Assembly (NCBI GenBank): GCA_032158295.1
Contig: CM063245.1
Location: forward strand, 1,240,001-1,304,000
Length of the DNA: 64,000 nucleotides
Direction of reading: 5' to 3'
Source of the DNA: Pycnopodia helianthoides
Lineage: Eukaryota; Echinodermata; Asteroidea; Forcipulatida; Asteriidae
Part shown: piece by piece, positions 41,564 through 53,208 of the stretch
Numbering within the stretch: position 1 is the stretch's first letter
How the letters are laid out: each line of letters begins with the position of its first letter
Position numbers and translations under genes: made by a program
The notes under the pieces: model-generated
Seen by the model: the letters and a program-made list of their open reading frames with translations, nothing else
What the model was told of the DNA's origin: nothing
Databases searched by the model: none

Positions 41564-44020
41564 GTTTTAAGTGTCATTTCACGTAAATACTTAACATATG
41601 TGTCCACGGTAAAAAAAACGTTTATTTCAAATACTTTATGGGTGGAAGATACAAGTAAAAAAAATTGACATTTCAAATCCACATATAGCCCGTTGTCATG
41701 GTAACAGCTCACTTTGTGTTTTGGGCATTTTAGGCCAGTTTTAGGGTCTGAAAAGCTGGTTTTTAGCTCATATTTATAACTCCACCCTACCAAAATGCAA
41801 GGTTATTTCATAAAACCTTTTATATCACCACAAAGTATCATCTTTCGCTTTGCTATGGAAAAAAATTATTGCTATAAATTTCACCTTTATGCTATTTTTG
41901 CATCATGCTATAGAGCATGTTTTTAAAAATAGCAAAATCAACATTTTACCCTATTTTTTGCCCTCAAAATGTCAACTTGCCAGGGGTCTCAGAAAATTTT
42001 CCTTTCGGTTGTGCTAACATTGGTCTTTTCATATCTGGTGAGAAAAAATTGGGCGGGTGTATCCTGTTGTGACAGTACTGCCTCCGAAATTGACTTTTTC
42101 CCCAAAACAAGAAAAAATGCATTTTGAAGTTTTTCTCCTAGTTTGAATTAATATCATTGAAAAAAGTACACTTCCATCAATCCGGCAACTTTTTTAAGCA
42201 CTCTGTAGGCTTGTGCATAACCCCACATTGATCAAGAATTTTTGATGACCCAAATCTTGGGTTTTAACCCCCCCCCCCCCCCCATCACACAATTCACAAA
42301 TTTTGAATATGTAGATGTTGGTGTGCATGCTTGGAGAGGCTATGGTATCAAGCCAGCAACCATCATGTCGTCCGAGCAACTAAAACAAGTTGAGGCTCCA
42401 TCACTGACATTTCAAAGAGGCCCTAAGCAGCAGGGGAGCATGTTTAAAGAGGGTCCATGCAAGACAGAGGCCAGGCTGTAAAAGTGGGAAACAACAAAGT
42501 GCAAGTTCCAAAGATGAGGATATGCCTGAATCAGAGCTTTTTCCCTGTCCCGAAGAAGGATGTATTGATTCCTATGAGACTTTGTGTGACTTGAATCACC
42601 ATTTGCTATGTGGCAATCACACAAGATGGTTAGAAAAGAACACACTTCATGACAAGGTGAAAATTGTGTACTAAGAGAAGTTGCATGTTGAGGCAAAAGT
42701 CATCCCATGTATAGAAGCGAATACAATCCCAGCTCCGGGCAAAAAACAACTGGCTGCAGTTTGGGCAGTGCAGAAACATCGACAGTCCAAACACTTCAAC
42801 AAAAAACTAAAGGATTTCCGAAATGAAAAAGTTTAATCTGAGTGAAGTAAGTGGAAACAAATGTGACCCTGCTATTGTTGCAAAAGAAATACATATCAAG
42901 AAAGATACCCCAGGAAACAGGATGTTCGCTATATCAGAGTTCTTGACAGCACAACAGATTTCAAGCTATTTTAGCCGAATTGCCTCAAAGGTTAGAGCTA
43001 TGGCACCAACAGTTGAGGAGGACAGAGAAAGAGACCATAAACAACTCTGGATGTCTGGAACATCAAATCATGTCCAACACATTCAATATTTGTGAACTCA
43101 ACAGATCTGGGAAATTAAACAGTCTCAGCTTCAAAGTGTTGTAAACAGTTTGCCATGATCTCAACATTGATAAACAAGAATTGCAAGATAAGCGTAAGAG
43201 ATCACTTTATGAAGCAAAATTAAAAGAAGTTGTAAATGCTTGCACCTGCTCAACCTAAATCAGTATTTCGTAAGATGCAATTGCAGTGACAAGAGTTTAA
43301 TGAGGCCAGATTTGGTTCTTTTTTCCATTTAATATCTTAAAATCCAACATCAGTGTGGGGTTTTCCACAAGCCTACAGAGTGCTTAAAAAAAGTTGCCGG
43401 AATGATGGAGGTGTAGTTTTTTAATGATATTAATTCCAATTAGGAGAAAAACTTCAAAAATGCATTTTTTTTTTCTTGTTTTGGAGAAAGAGTCAATTTT
43501 TAAGGCAGTACTATCACAACAGGATACAATTGCCCAAGTTTTTCTCACTAGATATGAAAAGACCAATGTTAGCCCTAATCACAACCGAAAGGAATATTTT
43601 CTGACACCCCTGGCAAGTTGACATTTTGAGGGCCAAAAATAGGATAAAAATGTTGCAATTTCTAAAAACATGCTCTAGGCTAATGCATGATGCAAAAACA
43701 GCATAAGGGTGAAATTTAGAGCAATAATTGTTTTCTTAAGTAAAGCCAAGGATGATACTTTGTGGTGATATAAAAGGTTTTATGAAATAACTTTGGTAGG
43801 GTGGAGTTATAAATAAAGGCAAAAAACAGCTTTTCAGACCCCCAAATCGGCCTAAAATGCCCAAAACACAAAATGAGCTGTTACCTTTACAACGGGCTAC
43901 ATATGGATTTGAAATGTCGATTTGTTTTACTTGTATCTTCCACCCACAAAGTATTTAAAATTAAAAAAAATTGACCGTGGACACATATGTTAAGTATTTA
44001 CGTGAAATGGCACTTAAAAC
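41564..44020. mobile_element. Composite unit: 670-bp inverted arms around a gene-like core
   Basis: Left arm 41564-42232 and right arm 43349-44020 are inverse copies with substitutions and small indels. Shared phrases include ATTTCACGTAAATACTTAAC, GTGTCCACGGT, GGTTTTATGAAATAAC and AAGCCTACAGAGTGCTTA on opposite strands. The ~1.1-kb centre holds the zinc-finger/homeodomain-like pseudogene. Layout suggests a foldback-type mobile unit. TSD not found. Confidence 0.75.
42295..43260 (+). pseudogene. C2H2 zinc finger/homeodomain-like gene, broken
   Basis: Plus-strand pieces in order: TFQRGPKQQGSMFKEGPCKTEA (about 42410-42476; stop just after); a C2H2-type finger, FPCPEEGCIDS then HHLLCGNH (about 42540-42610); SKHFNKKLKDF (about 42790); then from 42823 KFNLSEVSGNKCDPAIVAKE followed by FAISEFLTAQQISSYFSR, a homeodomain-like DNA-binding segment. 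A C-terminal cysteine patch, CTCST, ends near 43256. At least two frameshifts and two stops separate these. The layout matches a multi-copy invertebrate family of unknown function that I recognise by motif only. No introns are evident, so a retrocopy or transposon cargo is possible. DNA binding is inferred from the domains. Confidence 0.65.
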
Positions 44021-44035
44021 TTTCCCATGAGACGG

Positions 44036-44197
44036 GAATGACTGCACCCCAAGATAGGACGGCTGTCTCCTCATGCTACATGTGGGAGTCCGATAGCTTA
44101 AGTTCTGGTGGACAGGACACTATTTCCCCCCCACCACCTATAGACTAGACTACAGCTTTTGAATCATTTGCCTAACACTAGTCTAAAGGCATCAAGG
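44036..44197 (+). repeat. GACTGCACCC block, copy 3
   Basis: GGGAATGACTGCACCCCAAG through ACACTAGTCTAAAGGCATCA. It begins just outside the right arm of the inverted repeat. Confidence 0.75.
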
Positions 44198-44532
44198 CCA
44201 TGTACAATATTGGTAAGATCGAAAAACACAATGTTCACAGATTCACACATAACTTACATGATTTAAAGTAAGTAATGGTAGAAAGGGTTCCTTAAAAGAT
44301 TTCTGCCTAAAATGCTATCGTTTCTGAGAAACGAGTAAAACAATAGTAATTATCGCGCGCGATAATTTGAAAAAACAGAAAACACATAAGATCTCTTTTC
44401 ACTATTTTCTCATGACCTGGATGACCAATTGAGCTCAAACTTTCACAGCTTTGTTTGTTCATGCATATGTTTAATCACACAAAATGTGGACACTGATTTT
44501 GAGTTGTTACCAAAAGTGTACAATACCTTTAA
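44198..44532 (-). mobile_element. TTAA-type MITE, family GGTATTGTACAC
   Basis: Right end CCAAAAGTGTACAATACCTTTAA; left end near GTACAATATTGGTAA. The interior (ATGCTATCGTTTCTGAGAAA, CTATTTTCTCATGACCTGGA) is inversely shared with 45789-46049. Its core resembles the AGGAACATTAC family. It splits blocks 3 and 4 and contains CGCGCGATAAT. Confidence 0.75.
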
Positions 44533-44565
44533 CTAGGGCTTAGTACTTTAACACATGAGACGGGA

Positions 44566-44785
44566 ATGACTGCACCCCGAGCGAGGACGGCTGTCTCCTC
44601 ATGCTACATGTCCAATAGGTTAAGTTCTGGTGGACAAACACTATTGTCCCCCCTATAGACTAGACTATAGCTTTGGAATTATTTGCCTTACACTAGTCTA
44701 AAGGCATCAAGGTATGTTTACATTGTGGTCTCTAGTCCCAGGTGGATGGACCCTATGCTCTGGCTTCAGGCTTACCGTTTCAATG
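44566..44785 (+). repeat. GACTGCACCC block, copy 4
   Basis: ATGACTGCACCCCGAGCGAG through CTATGCTCTGGCTTCAGGCT. Closest to copies 2 and 3. Confidence 0.75.
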
Positions 44786-44789
44786 CTTT

Positions 44790-45788
44790 CAATGGGGCCT
44801 ACATTGACTGTAATTAGAGGTCAATGACCCCATAAATTATACTTTTTCGTTGTGGCGGATTCATTCTATATTTTTAGTTTCCCCAAGTGACAGTTTTACT
44901 GCAATGATGTTTATGTTCAGCTCTAACAAGGACATAACAGCAATGATGCTACACCTGTAATTTGTACATTTTGGGGTCAATGACCACTACGGGTCCCCAG
45001 GGGTCAGATCTGAGTTGCCTCATTATCTGAAAATGAACCCTTTACCATTGTACAAGCACTCCTGAAAGTTTCCTGCTTTAGTCATAAAATGCACAGTTCA
45101 AGAGTTGTGCAGGATTTACATTGTAGGGTAGATTAATCAGTGCGTCCCATAAGTGACATACAGACCTTTTTATGTGCATCACTGATCGCATGCATGCTTT
45201 TTAAAACTGCCAATTTGGCGATCACGCCCACATATTAAGAAAAGTACACTAGGTTGATATTCATCATAAATATTTGACAGATTCGAGTGGGAACTTTGTT
45301 ATCATTTCCTGTAACTGAAAACTGTTAGGGCAGAGAGTAGTGGCTATATCCCCTAATAAATGCATGTACCAAGCTTACTTTCATAATAAAGAAGTTGTGT
45401 TTCATTTGATGCCATACCGATGCTGTTGTCATAGCTTTTAAATAAATAGCCTGGACATTTTTGTGTGCCATAATTGTAATTGTAACAACAGGATCGAAAA
45501 AAGAGTCTGGAATTGGGGATCACAAAAAAACCTGTGCAAAAAGGGATATTACGAGACATAATTGCCAGTAATAAAAAAATTCTTCTCAGTTAACTATTGC
45601 TGAAGTTTCCCTAATTACATATGGTATTCTTTTTGTTGTAATATTTATTATTAAATGTGTTTTCACTGAAATGTTTTGTATACAAATGTTATTTTAAACC
45701 ATTTTTTCTTTAATAATCCTACATAAATTTTGTAATTATTTATTTTGTACTTTTCATTATTAAATGGAATTTTACCATTTAGGCCTAC
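44790..45788. other. Intergenic, nothing recognised
   Basis: AT-rich, no assigned feature. Confidence 0.4.
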
Positions 45789-46049
45789 TTAATAAATGGT
45801 ATTGTACACTTTTGGTAACAGCTCAAAATCAGTGTCCACAATTTGTGTGATTCAACATATGCATGAACAAACAAACCTGTGAAAGTTTGAGCTCAATTGG
45901 TCATCGAGGTCACGAGAAAATAGTGAAAGAGACCTTGTGTGTTTTCTGGTTTTTTTTAACATCAAGTTTTTATCACGCAATTTCTCAGAAACGATAGCAT
46001 TTTAGGCAGAAATATTTCAAAGAACCCTTTCTACCATTACTTACTTTAA
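45789..46049 (+). mobile_element. TTAA-type MITE, family GGTATTGTACAC (inverse copy)
   Basis: TTAA at 45789, start ATAAATGGTATTGTACACTT, inverse of the 44198-44532 copy. It ends at TTAA 46046, which is also the left TTAA of the next element. Confidence 0.7.
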
Positions 46050-46200
46050 AGGAACATTACAGAATAGGTAATGTAAAATATACTTTTGATCACAGATTTA
46101 CATAAAACTTACACGGTCTAATGATGATGATAACTATTTTCTCGTGACCCAGATGGCCGATTGATCTCAAACTTTTACAGGTTTGTCAGTTTATGTACTT
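46046..46200 (+). mobile_element. AGGAACATTAC MITE, internally deleted and 3'-truncated
   Basis: Starts TTAAAGGAACATTACAGAAT. It jumps from GTCTAATGATGATGATA directly to ACTATTTTCTCGTGACCC, missing about 140 bp of the full copies, and stops near TCAGTTTATGTACTTTTTTC without a right end. Confidence 0.85.
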
Positions 46201-47629
46201 TTTTCTGAAATCAAATCTGTGTTTTAAATTATATCTAATGACAAAATCTGAACAACAAAAATACTCAGTAAAAATGTTTTTAAATTAGTTTTAGCTTTTA
46301 TAATAAATACACAAATAATTCGTTAATTATTATTTAAACATAATTAAAACTCTGGGACAAGGATGCTTATTTTGATCTTAACCTTTTAGAAACCCCTTAC
46401 GCGGAATCGCGAAGGTAACACTGACAGAAAATTGACGCTTGGCCCAGTTCATAGAGGTCGCTGATGCCTCAACAACCATAGACTGCAATAAAAAGGCCTG
46501 GCATTGCAATTACAGCATCTGGCAATTATCATCGCGCATCCAAAACAAGCGTTTACATAAGTTTTGTTATCGGAGGTGAGCACAAAATTTGGAAGCTGAG
46601 GTCAAGTTTAATTCTTGGGTTTTCTTCGTTATATTGTTGAATTGATTTTACTTTCATATTTTTTATCACAAGTATTACATTCCCAACAACATATATAATT
46701 TTCATAGTCATAAACTACGTTAAACTAAAATAATTGACAAAACAAAATCTCGCCCACGTAAAACTCTATATGGTTGGGACTACTATGGTCTCGGAAGTTC
46801 GAATGAGCGCGAGACTTGCACAGTCTATTAAGATGACCCTGACCGAGTTGACTTCAGACCGAGTTGACCATAATCCTTTAAAATAAAGTATAGGCTCCTG
46901 CTGAGCAGTATACTGTGAAGTAGTAATATAAATAATAGTAGGGCCTCTTATTAGTATTTAGTATTACTAATTATTAATTGGAAACAACATTGAGTCTTGA
47001 GTCTTGAGTAGAGTAATCACTAGCAGTTCTCAAAGGAAACTAGACTGGGATAGTGCATCAAGTGAGGTCACAGGTCTTTTGTGCAAGTGACGATAAACTA
47101 ATTACTGAACCAAATTTAAATCTTTTTTTAAACAATTATTCATGAGTATTTGACAAAAAAGACAATGTATTCAGATTATGGATACAAGTTGTAAATAATG
47201 ATGAAAAATTGAACGTAAGATTCGCATTCAGAGAGTCCGTCGCACCAGTGTGGGAGCTAGGGGAACTTAAACCTTTGGGCATATCCCGTACAGTCGGTGC
47301 CTATCCAAAGGGGCCAGAGAGACAAACCCAAGGGGCATTAAAACTCCCCAGCTTGCCGGTCTAGCTGTGAGCGGGGAGGGGTAGGGAGCCAGCCCATTAA
47401 TTAGGTTTTGTTGTACGATGGTTTTAGTCTGTACCACTACTGTGCAGTTGGTCTACGTCTATGTAATAGCTGCACGATGTCTACAGAATACAAGTTGGTG
47501 TGGATCGGACTAGACTGGCATGTGTCTATGTCATTTTTTTTAATTACACATGAATTTGTGCTTTATAGATATGAACATTGGATCCTCATGCCTCGCCATT
47601 GTTATATAATTAATGCATAAACAGAGCAC
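46201..47629. other. Intergenic, nothing recognised
   Basis: Only unsupported short frames such as 47408-47620. No repeats recognised. Confidence 0.4.
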
Positions 47630-47858
47630 CAGTCTACTTACAACATTGCGCAACAATGTCACGTAGACTTGAATGCTGCAAAGAAAGGCTGGAAAAACGT
47701 ACATGCTGACCTTTGACCACTTTTTGTTTTCCTTTACATTTTTTCGTTAATTAATTGATATTTTGATGAATATGTTTTTACAACAACCATCTAAAAAGTA
47801 TCGTCTGTGATTCCACATCACTAAATTAGGTAACAGTAAGCCCGCATGTCCCTTTTAA
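47630..47858. mobile_element. AAGGGACACACCGG-family MITE, left end missing
   Basis: Matches 40510-40741 (AGTCTACTTACAAC, AATGTCACGTA, GATTCCACATCACTAAATTA) and ends CCCGCATGTCCCTTTTAA with TTAA at 47855. Confidence 0.8.
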
Positions 47859-48420
47859 AGTTGAAAGAGCAACTTTTTCTGTTAAAAACCATTTCTGCTA
47901 AAAAAAAACATTTTTTAATTATGTTTTTTTTTAATCGAATGAATATAAAACATGGGAGCATACCCCCCTCTCACAAATGTAGATTTTAAAGAGATAATGA
48001 GAATACTAACTATTAATTCTGACAGTTTAAAACAAAATAAATAAATTAGTACCAACTTTACCAATAAGTTTTACTGCTAAGTGCTTGTCTATCTTTCCAA
48101 GATGTTCCAATTCTTGAAAATATAGTTTTTAAAGGATAATTTATGGACTTTAAAAAAATATTTTAATTAGGAGAAAGGTCTGAAAATTAAAGCCACCGTG
48201 CAAACACAAATTTGAGGGTGGACAAACTTCAATGTTTGTGTAGACAGGTAGGGTGAGAATGCTCCTTCCTCAACCCAATACAGATGATTCCATTACTTAT
48301 CACAGCGGATCTTTCTAGGGTACTTGGAGACCATTTTCAATACAAAATTTAAACTATATTACACTTTTTCATGTCATGGATTAATTAATTAAACCCCCAA
48401 ACAATGTCCAACATTCGTGA
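47859..48420. other. Intergenic, nothing recognised
   Basis: AT-rich, with no assignable feature. Confidence 0.4.
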
Positions 48421-48624
48421 TGGCTCTACTCCATCAAACGAGCCAACATGATCACACAAAAGAGTCTTACTTTTCAGTTATGGACATGTACATTTACGTA
48501 TCATGTCATTCAGGGCTCAAATTTGTGGGAAAATCTACGAGAACTCGGGGCTTGTTGTTCAAAATATTTAATGGACCAGACAGTGGCAAGGAAAGAACCA
48601 AAATATTATTTGGGTTACTCTTTC

Positions 48625-49165
48625 CATATAGGCATGATACTCGGGTAGGATTCGAACCCAGGACCTTTGCCATTTGAGAGCAGATGTCTAACCAACTAGA
48701 CCACCGAGATTATCCGGTAGCTAAGGGCAGTTGGAATCCTATATTTTAGCAGCGGGTACCGCAACAATTTTTAAATAGATGTTAAATTTGCACTGGGGAT
48801 AAAAAATATTATTTGGTTTTACCTTTTCACCGATGTGTGTATAAAAACACTGTATTACTCAGTACTTCCAAAAGTTCTGTAAAAAAAATCCACAGGCATA
48901 TTACTTGGTTGAGATTCGAACCCAGGAGCTTTGCCATTCTAGAGCAGATGTCTTACCAACTAGACCACCAAGATTGCCGGGTAGCTGGAGGCAGTTCGAA
49001 TCATATATTTTAGCAGCGGGTACCGCAACAATTTAATAGATAAATTTGCATTTGGGGGTAAAGAATATTTTTTGGTTTTACCCTTTCATCGATGTGTGTA
49101 AAGCACTATATACTCAGTACTTCCCCGAGTTCTGTGATCAAAATCTACAGGCATATTACTAGTTA
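48625..49165 (-). mobile_element. tRNA-derived SINE, two tandem copies (~264 bp apart)
   Basis: Minus strand. Each copy has A-box TGGTCTAGTTGG (48692-48703; 48956-48967) and B-box GGTTCGAAT (B boxes at 48648-48658 and 48912-48923) at tRNA spacing. A shared body follows (CAGAACTCGGGGAAGTACTG-like, CACACATCGATGAAAGGGTA-like, GTTGCGGTACCCGCTGCTAA). Heads contain CATCTGCTCTAGAATGGCAA, tRNA-like but not a functional tRNA. Body tails are present in full at the high-coordinate copy. Confidence 0.88.
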
Positions 49166-49168
49166 GTA

Positions 49169-49330
49169 CAAAGAAACTGATGCGTAAAATACCGGAATGT
49201 AAAAAAATGTATAAGATAAAGGTTGAAGATATGTTTAAAGCAAACGTTACCAAACGGGCATGGGAAGGATTACAAACTATGACAGGTTATAAACTAAAGG
49301 GTCAACATGAAATAGGGGTAAGGTTACCGT
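49169..49330 (+). pseudogene. LINE RT fragment (pre-RT helix region)
   Basis: Encodes MYKIKVEDMFKANVTKRAWE then GLQTMTGYK, the segment between endonuclease and RT in CR1/jockey-type LINEs. About 50 codons only, immediately before the 4.5-kb duplicated segment. Confidence 0.6.
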
Positions 49331-49411
49331 TGGCGTTAGCTTTTTTAAATTTAAGCAGCAGTGTGGCTAGCCTTACTCTAGCCCACCTTGTTGGGCTGTT
49401 ATGGCTCTCTT

Positions 49412-49812
49412 TTAAAGGAACATTACAAAATTGGTAAGAAAAAAACTTGTAAAATATACTTTTGATCACAGATTTACATAAAACTTACACGGTCTAATGA
49501 TGAAGATAGTAAAAAAAAAACAGCCCTTGAAATATTTCTGTCTGAAATGTCATATTTGATGAGAAATGAAAAAACTAATTTTCCGATTGGAGTTTATCGC
49601 TCAGTGAGCGTTTTATTCATTTGTTGAATCGATCTATATGATTTCATGCAAATGTGTAATCGGTTTTTCACTATTTTCTCGTGACCCAGATGGCAGATCG
49701 ATCTCAAACTTCTACAGGTTTGTCAGTTTATGTAAATGGTGGATTACATAAAGTGCTTACACTGCCAGCAACTGCTTTGTTAGCAAAAATCAATTCTGTA
49801 ATGTTCCTTTAA
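49412..49812 (+). mobile_element. TTAA-flanked MITE, AGGAACATTAC family (copy c)
   Basis: TTAA at 49412 and 49809. Full-length; nearly identical to 57542-57936 because of the segmental duplication. Confidence 0.92.
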
Positions 49813-49949
49813 ACAAAAACACCGGGCTTAACCAGTCTTAAGTTTACTGGCCCGACGCTGAAATCACTGGCCTCAGGCCTGTGGTCTAGCGTAAATTTGG
49901 AGCCCTGTCATATGCACTCAATGCACCCATGACCTTGCACTACAATACA

Positions 49950-50695
49950 TGCAACTTAGTCTGAACCTAAACCAGTACAACTAACCGTTATGTGGATAGC
50001 AGGTTTTAAAAATTATACAAATTCACATGATCATCACTTTATTTCAAGCATTTCTCTAATTGATACCAATAAAAAAGTAAAGTGGATGGCATTCTTGCCC
50101 TAGTCAGTGTTTGAAGTATCAGGCAGGCTACAGGTTGTAACTTATTACAATTAAACTATCAATTGGTTGATTTAATTGAAAATAAGACATGAAGCTGACA
50201 CTATAGGTTACTTAGTCCACACCTAAAACAATTCAAGTGTGAGTGGACAGAGGATTTCTGACTTAAAATAAAAACAAAATAAAACAAATCATCACTCAAA
50301 AATTTCACTATTACTATCATAATTTAGTACAAATAGTAGTGTTTGAAGTATCAGGCCTGCTACAAGTTGCAATTTAAATAATCTAGTTATTAATTTGAAA
50401 ATTTAATTGAAAATGGGACATGAAGCTGAAACTGTAAGTACATGTAACTTAGTCTGAACCTAAACCAATCCAACTGCCATGTGGATAGCAGGTTTCCGAC
50501 TTTAAAAAAAATATATACAAAACTAATAAAATTACCATTGCACTAATTAGTACCAATAAAAATATAAAATGGATGCATGCATTAGCCAGTGTTTGAAGTA
50601 TCGGGCAGGCTACAGATTGTTAAATTACATAAAATTGAGTTATTAATTTAAAGGTTGATTTAATTGAAAATGCGACATGTTGGCCAATGTTACTC
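49950..50695 (+). repeat. ~240-bp tandem units, three copies
   Basis: Units begin at CTTAGTCTGAACCTAAACCA-like words at about 49955, 50211 and 50448. Each contains GTGGATAGCAGGTTT, ACCAATAAAAA and CAGTGTTTGAAGTATC. More diverged units follow at about 53500 and 53800, and the same set recurs in the second duplicate from 58078. Confidence 0.8.
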
Positions 50696-50959
50696 GTCTC
50701 AGCACAACATCAAACCTGCCAATATACTTTGAACTACTTGACAAACTAAAGACCTGGCACCATGGGCGGGAGCTCAGGGGGTGGAGCCCCATGAAGCTGT
50801 TTGGTTTTAGCTGTCTAAATGGCCTAGAATAGCTCTCCTTGCGATAAATATTTACATTACATCTCTACGTTTGGTGTCATTTTAAAAGCAGCTCTACTGA
50901 CTCCCTCCGAGACATAAGCGAGAGGCAAGTGTAATTGGGCTAGCCACCGCACTGGCAAC

Positions 50960-51200
50960 ACTGTAGCCCCCCTCACTGCGTTCTATTGTAGTTTTGATAA
51001 AACAGACTTATGCAGTGAACGGAGACAGGTAGCTGCTGTGGTTTGGTCTCTCCCAACAAGTGATTTCAGTTTAGGAAGTACGAAAAATGTTTGCCAAACT
51101 AAATACAAAGGGACCGGATGGTGTGAGTAGTAAAGTTCTGAAATTATGCACTAATCAGTTAGTTTTGCCTTTCCAGAAGCTTTTCCAGACGTCCCCCCCC
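50960..51200 (+). pseudogene. CR1/Rex-like LINE RT fragment (copy 1)
   Basis: TAFYCSFDK, then KGPDGVSSKVLKLCTNQLVL, the N-terminal RT region of CR1/L2/Rex-type LINEs. A deletion relative to 59090-59135 removes the SVEEV/HKA part. It ends at FQKLFQT just before a C-tract. It may be the upstream part of the LINE resumed at 54175. Confidence 0.75.
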
Positions 51201-51259
51201 CCATCTTCCCTGAGGGGAAAAAAAAGGGAGAGACACCAAAAAGGAGAAAAAATGAGGGA

Positions 51260-52716
51260 GACAAAATTAATTACATACCTGGTACATTTTGTTTCATTTG
51301 TGGACCACTATGAGACATTGTCTCATGAGGAATTTTACATGAGTCTCATTCTGTGTGTGTGGACAATGTGTTTCTCACACTGAAAAAAAAATGCTAACTT
51401 AATACTTTGATACCATAGAGAAAGGACCACGTGCATTTTGGGTAAACGGCATGCGCAGAACCCCAAACCAGTAGTTCTGTTGAATGAAAGTGTGGCAGGA
51501 AAATAATATTTTCTTAATATTAGTCTTCAAATGTTTTGATTGTGGTTTGGAGTTGGCTACGGTTGGTCACATCATCAATTAACATGTTCAAAAAGACAAA
51601 CTCAATCCCTTCCAGATGCACAATTTTTTGACCCAGAAAATCCATGAAAATTGTATGTCAGTTTTAACGAAAGTCATAATTCTTGCTCAACTTTTGAAGA
51701 TGTTTGCGTAAATTCCCTTAACTTTGGTTGATTTTGGATACTTGTCATTAAAATCATTGCAATTGCGTGCATCTTTATGAACCAGGGTGAACTGTACTCG
51801 ACTGTGCATGCGATAAAGTCTTATTTGATACAAAATATCTACTCCATTTATTGTTCGGGAAAATATGACGCAGCTTTCTTCAATGCAGGGCCAAAATGAA
51901 TTGCTAACGGGGCTAAAGTAGGGTTAGCGTTCGGGCTAGGGTTAGGGCAAAATTTTGAGTCAGGGTTAAGAAGAGAAGGGTCATGTAGTGTACTTTTCTT
52001 TCTAGCACAACCACTCAATCCATGGTTTCAAGTCATGTTGCCTGCCTGCCCTAGGTTTGTTGATACTTAAAAATAACAACATACAACTTTAGAAAAGGGC
52101 AACGAATTTGACTTGCCCAAAATCCAAATTGAACACAGTTATTGCAAACCCTACCCGCCATGATAGAAAATTCAACAAAATAGTATACTAAAAACATACA
52201 GTTTCACTGTCACATTAGCAGCTGGTTTATCACGCAACTGGCTACTACTTGCACTAGCATGTACATGTATTGTACACAAATACATACATCATGTATGTCT
52301 ATTGCTTGAAGTTTGACACCCCAGTTAACAATGTACTCTCATAATTTCTTATAAATTATTGTAATTTTCAGGATAAAAATTGCAAACAACATTTAAAAAT
52401 TAGTGAATGAAAGAAGAAATATATTTTGAGCAGTAGAAGGTGTTTTTATCTCAAAAAGATATTCCCCCAAACTGCCACTAAAAACAAAACATGCTGACTG
52501 GGTTGCAATCCACCATTTTGTTACATTTAACATTCCATTTTCCTTGTAAATAAATTGTTCTGCACAGTAAAAAATTTGAATAAAATTATGACTGGATTAA
52601 AAACAAACAATCTCTATCACACTGAATGTCAGTTTACAAATTATTATCAACAAAGACACGTTTAAAACCCCATCAAGTAAAACAAAATGGCCGAAACCAT
52701 TCTTCAGGGGAGGGTG
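51260..52716. other. Duplicated noncoding sequence
   Basis: Part of segmental copy 1 with no recognised feature. 51910-51950 carries a few GGGTTAG words, too few to be telomeric. Confidence 0.5.
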
Positions 52717-53208
52717 CCTACAGGGTGCACCTCACCAAATAATCTCCCATAGCACACAGTGCAAAATGCTAAATATACAAAAGTACACGAAAAAAAGACG
52801 TAAAAGTCTCACAGCTTTTAACTTGAAAGGGAAAATTATTAATTGACTCTTGAACTTTTATTCTCTGTTCAATTTTATATGGGGAGTCCCTGGGCCCGTC
52901 GAGTTATTCTCCCTCTTAGTAAAAACACCCCTACACAGGTGTAATTTTCAAAACGTCCGAGCATCAATCTTGAAAAAATGTCCCTACACCTCTCAGCAAA
53001 TAGGACCATTTTTTTCAGGGCCTATGTCATCCAAAATACCTCAAGCTGGAAGTCAACAACCCGCAGGTCACAATTGGGCAACATTTTTACACTGAAACAT
53101 TTTCTCGGGGCTCTTAAAACTGTCTTATACAGAATATTTTGAGGGCCTACAAAAAATTAACGAGCTCGACGCTCTGTTTTCTCCTATTTGGTAGGGTGCA
53201 CCCATAGG
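52717..53208. mobile_element. ~490-bp TIR element, GGGTGCACC ends (copy 1)
   Basis: CCTACAGGGTGCACCTCACC at the left and the inverse GGTAGGGTGCACCCATAGG at the right, with CAAATA continuing the match inward. It is non-coding. The second duplicate has the same element at about 60770-61262, so insertion predates the duplication. Confidence 0.7.

Noticed and set aside
48640..48720. Functional tRNA genes (also 48905-48985, 34800-34830, 29235-29300)
   Set aside because: A and B boxes are present but acceptor and anticodon stems are not convincing, and SINE bodies follow. Treated as SINE heads.
51908..51955. Interstitial telomere repeat (GGGTTAG words, also 59947-59995)
   Set aside because: Only a few imperfect words in ordinary sequence, no array.
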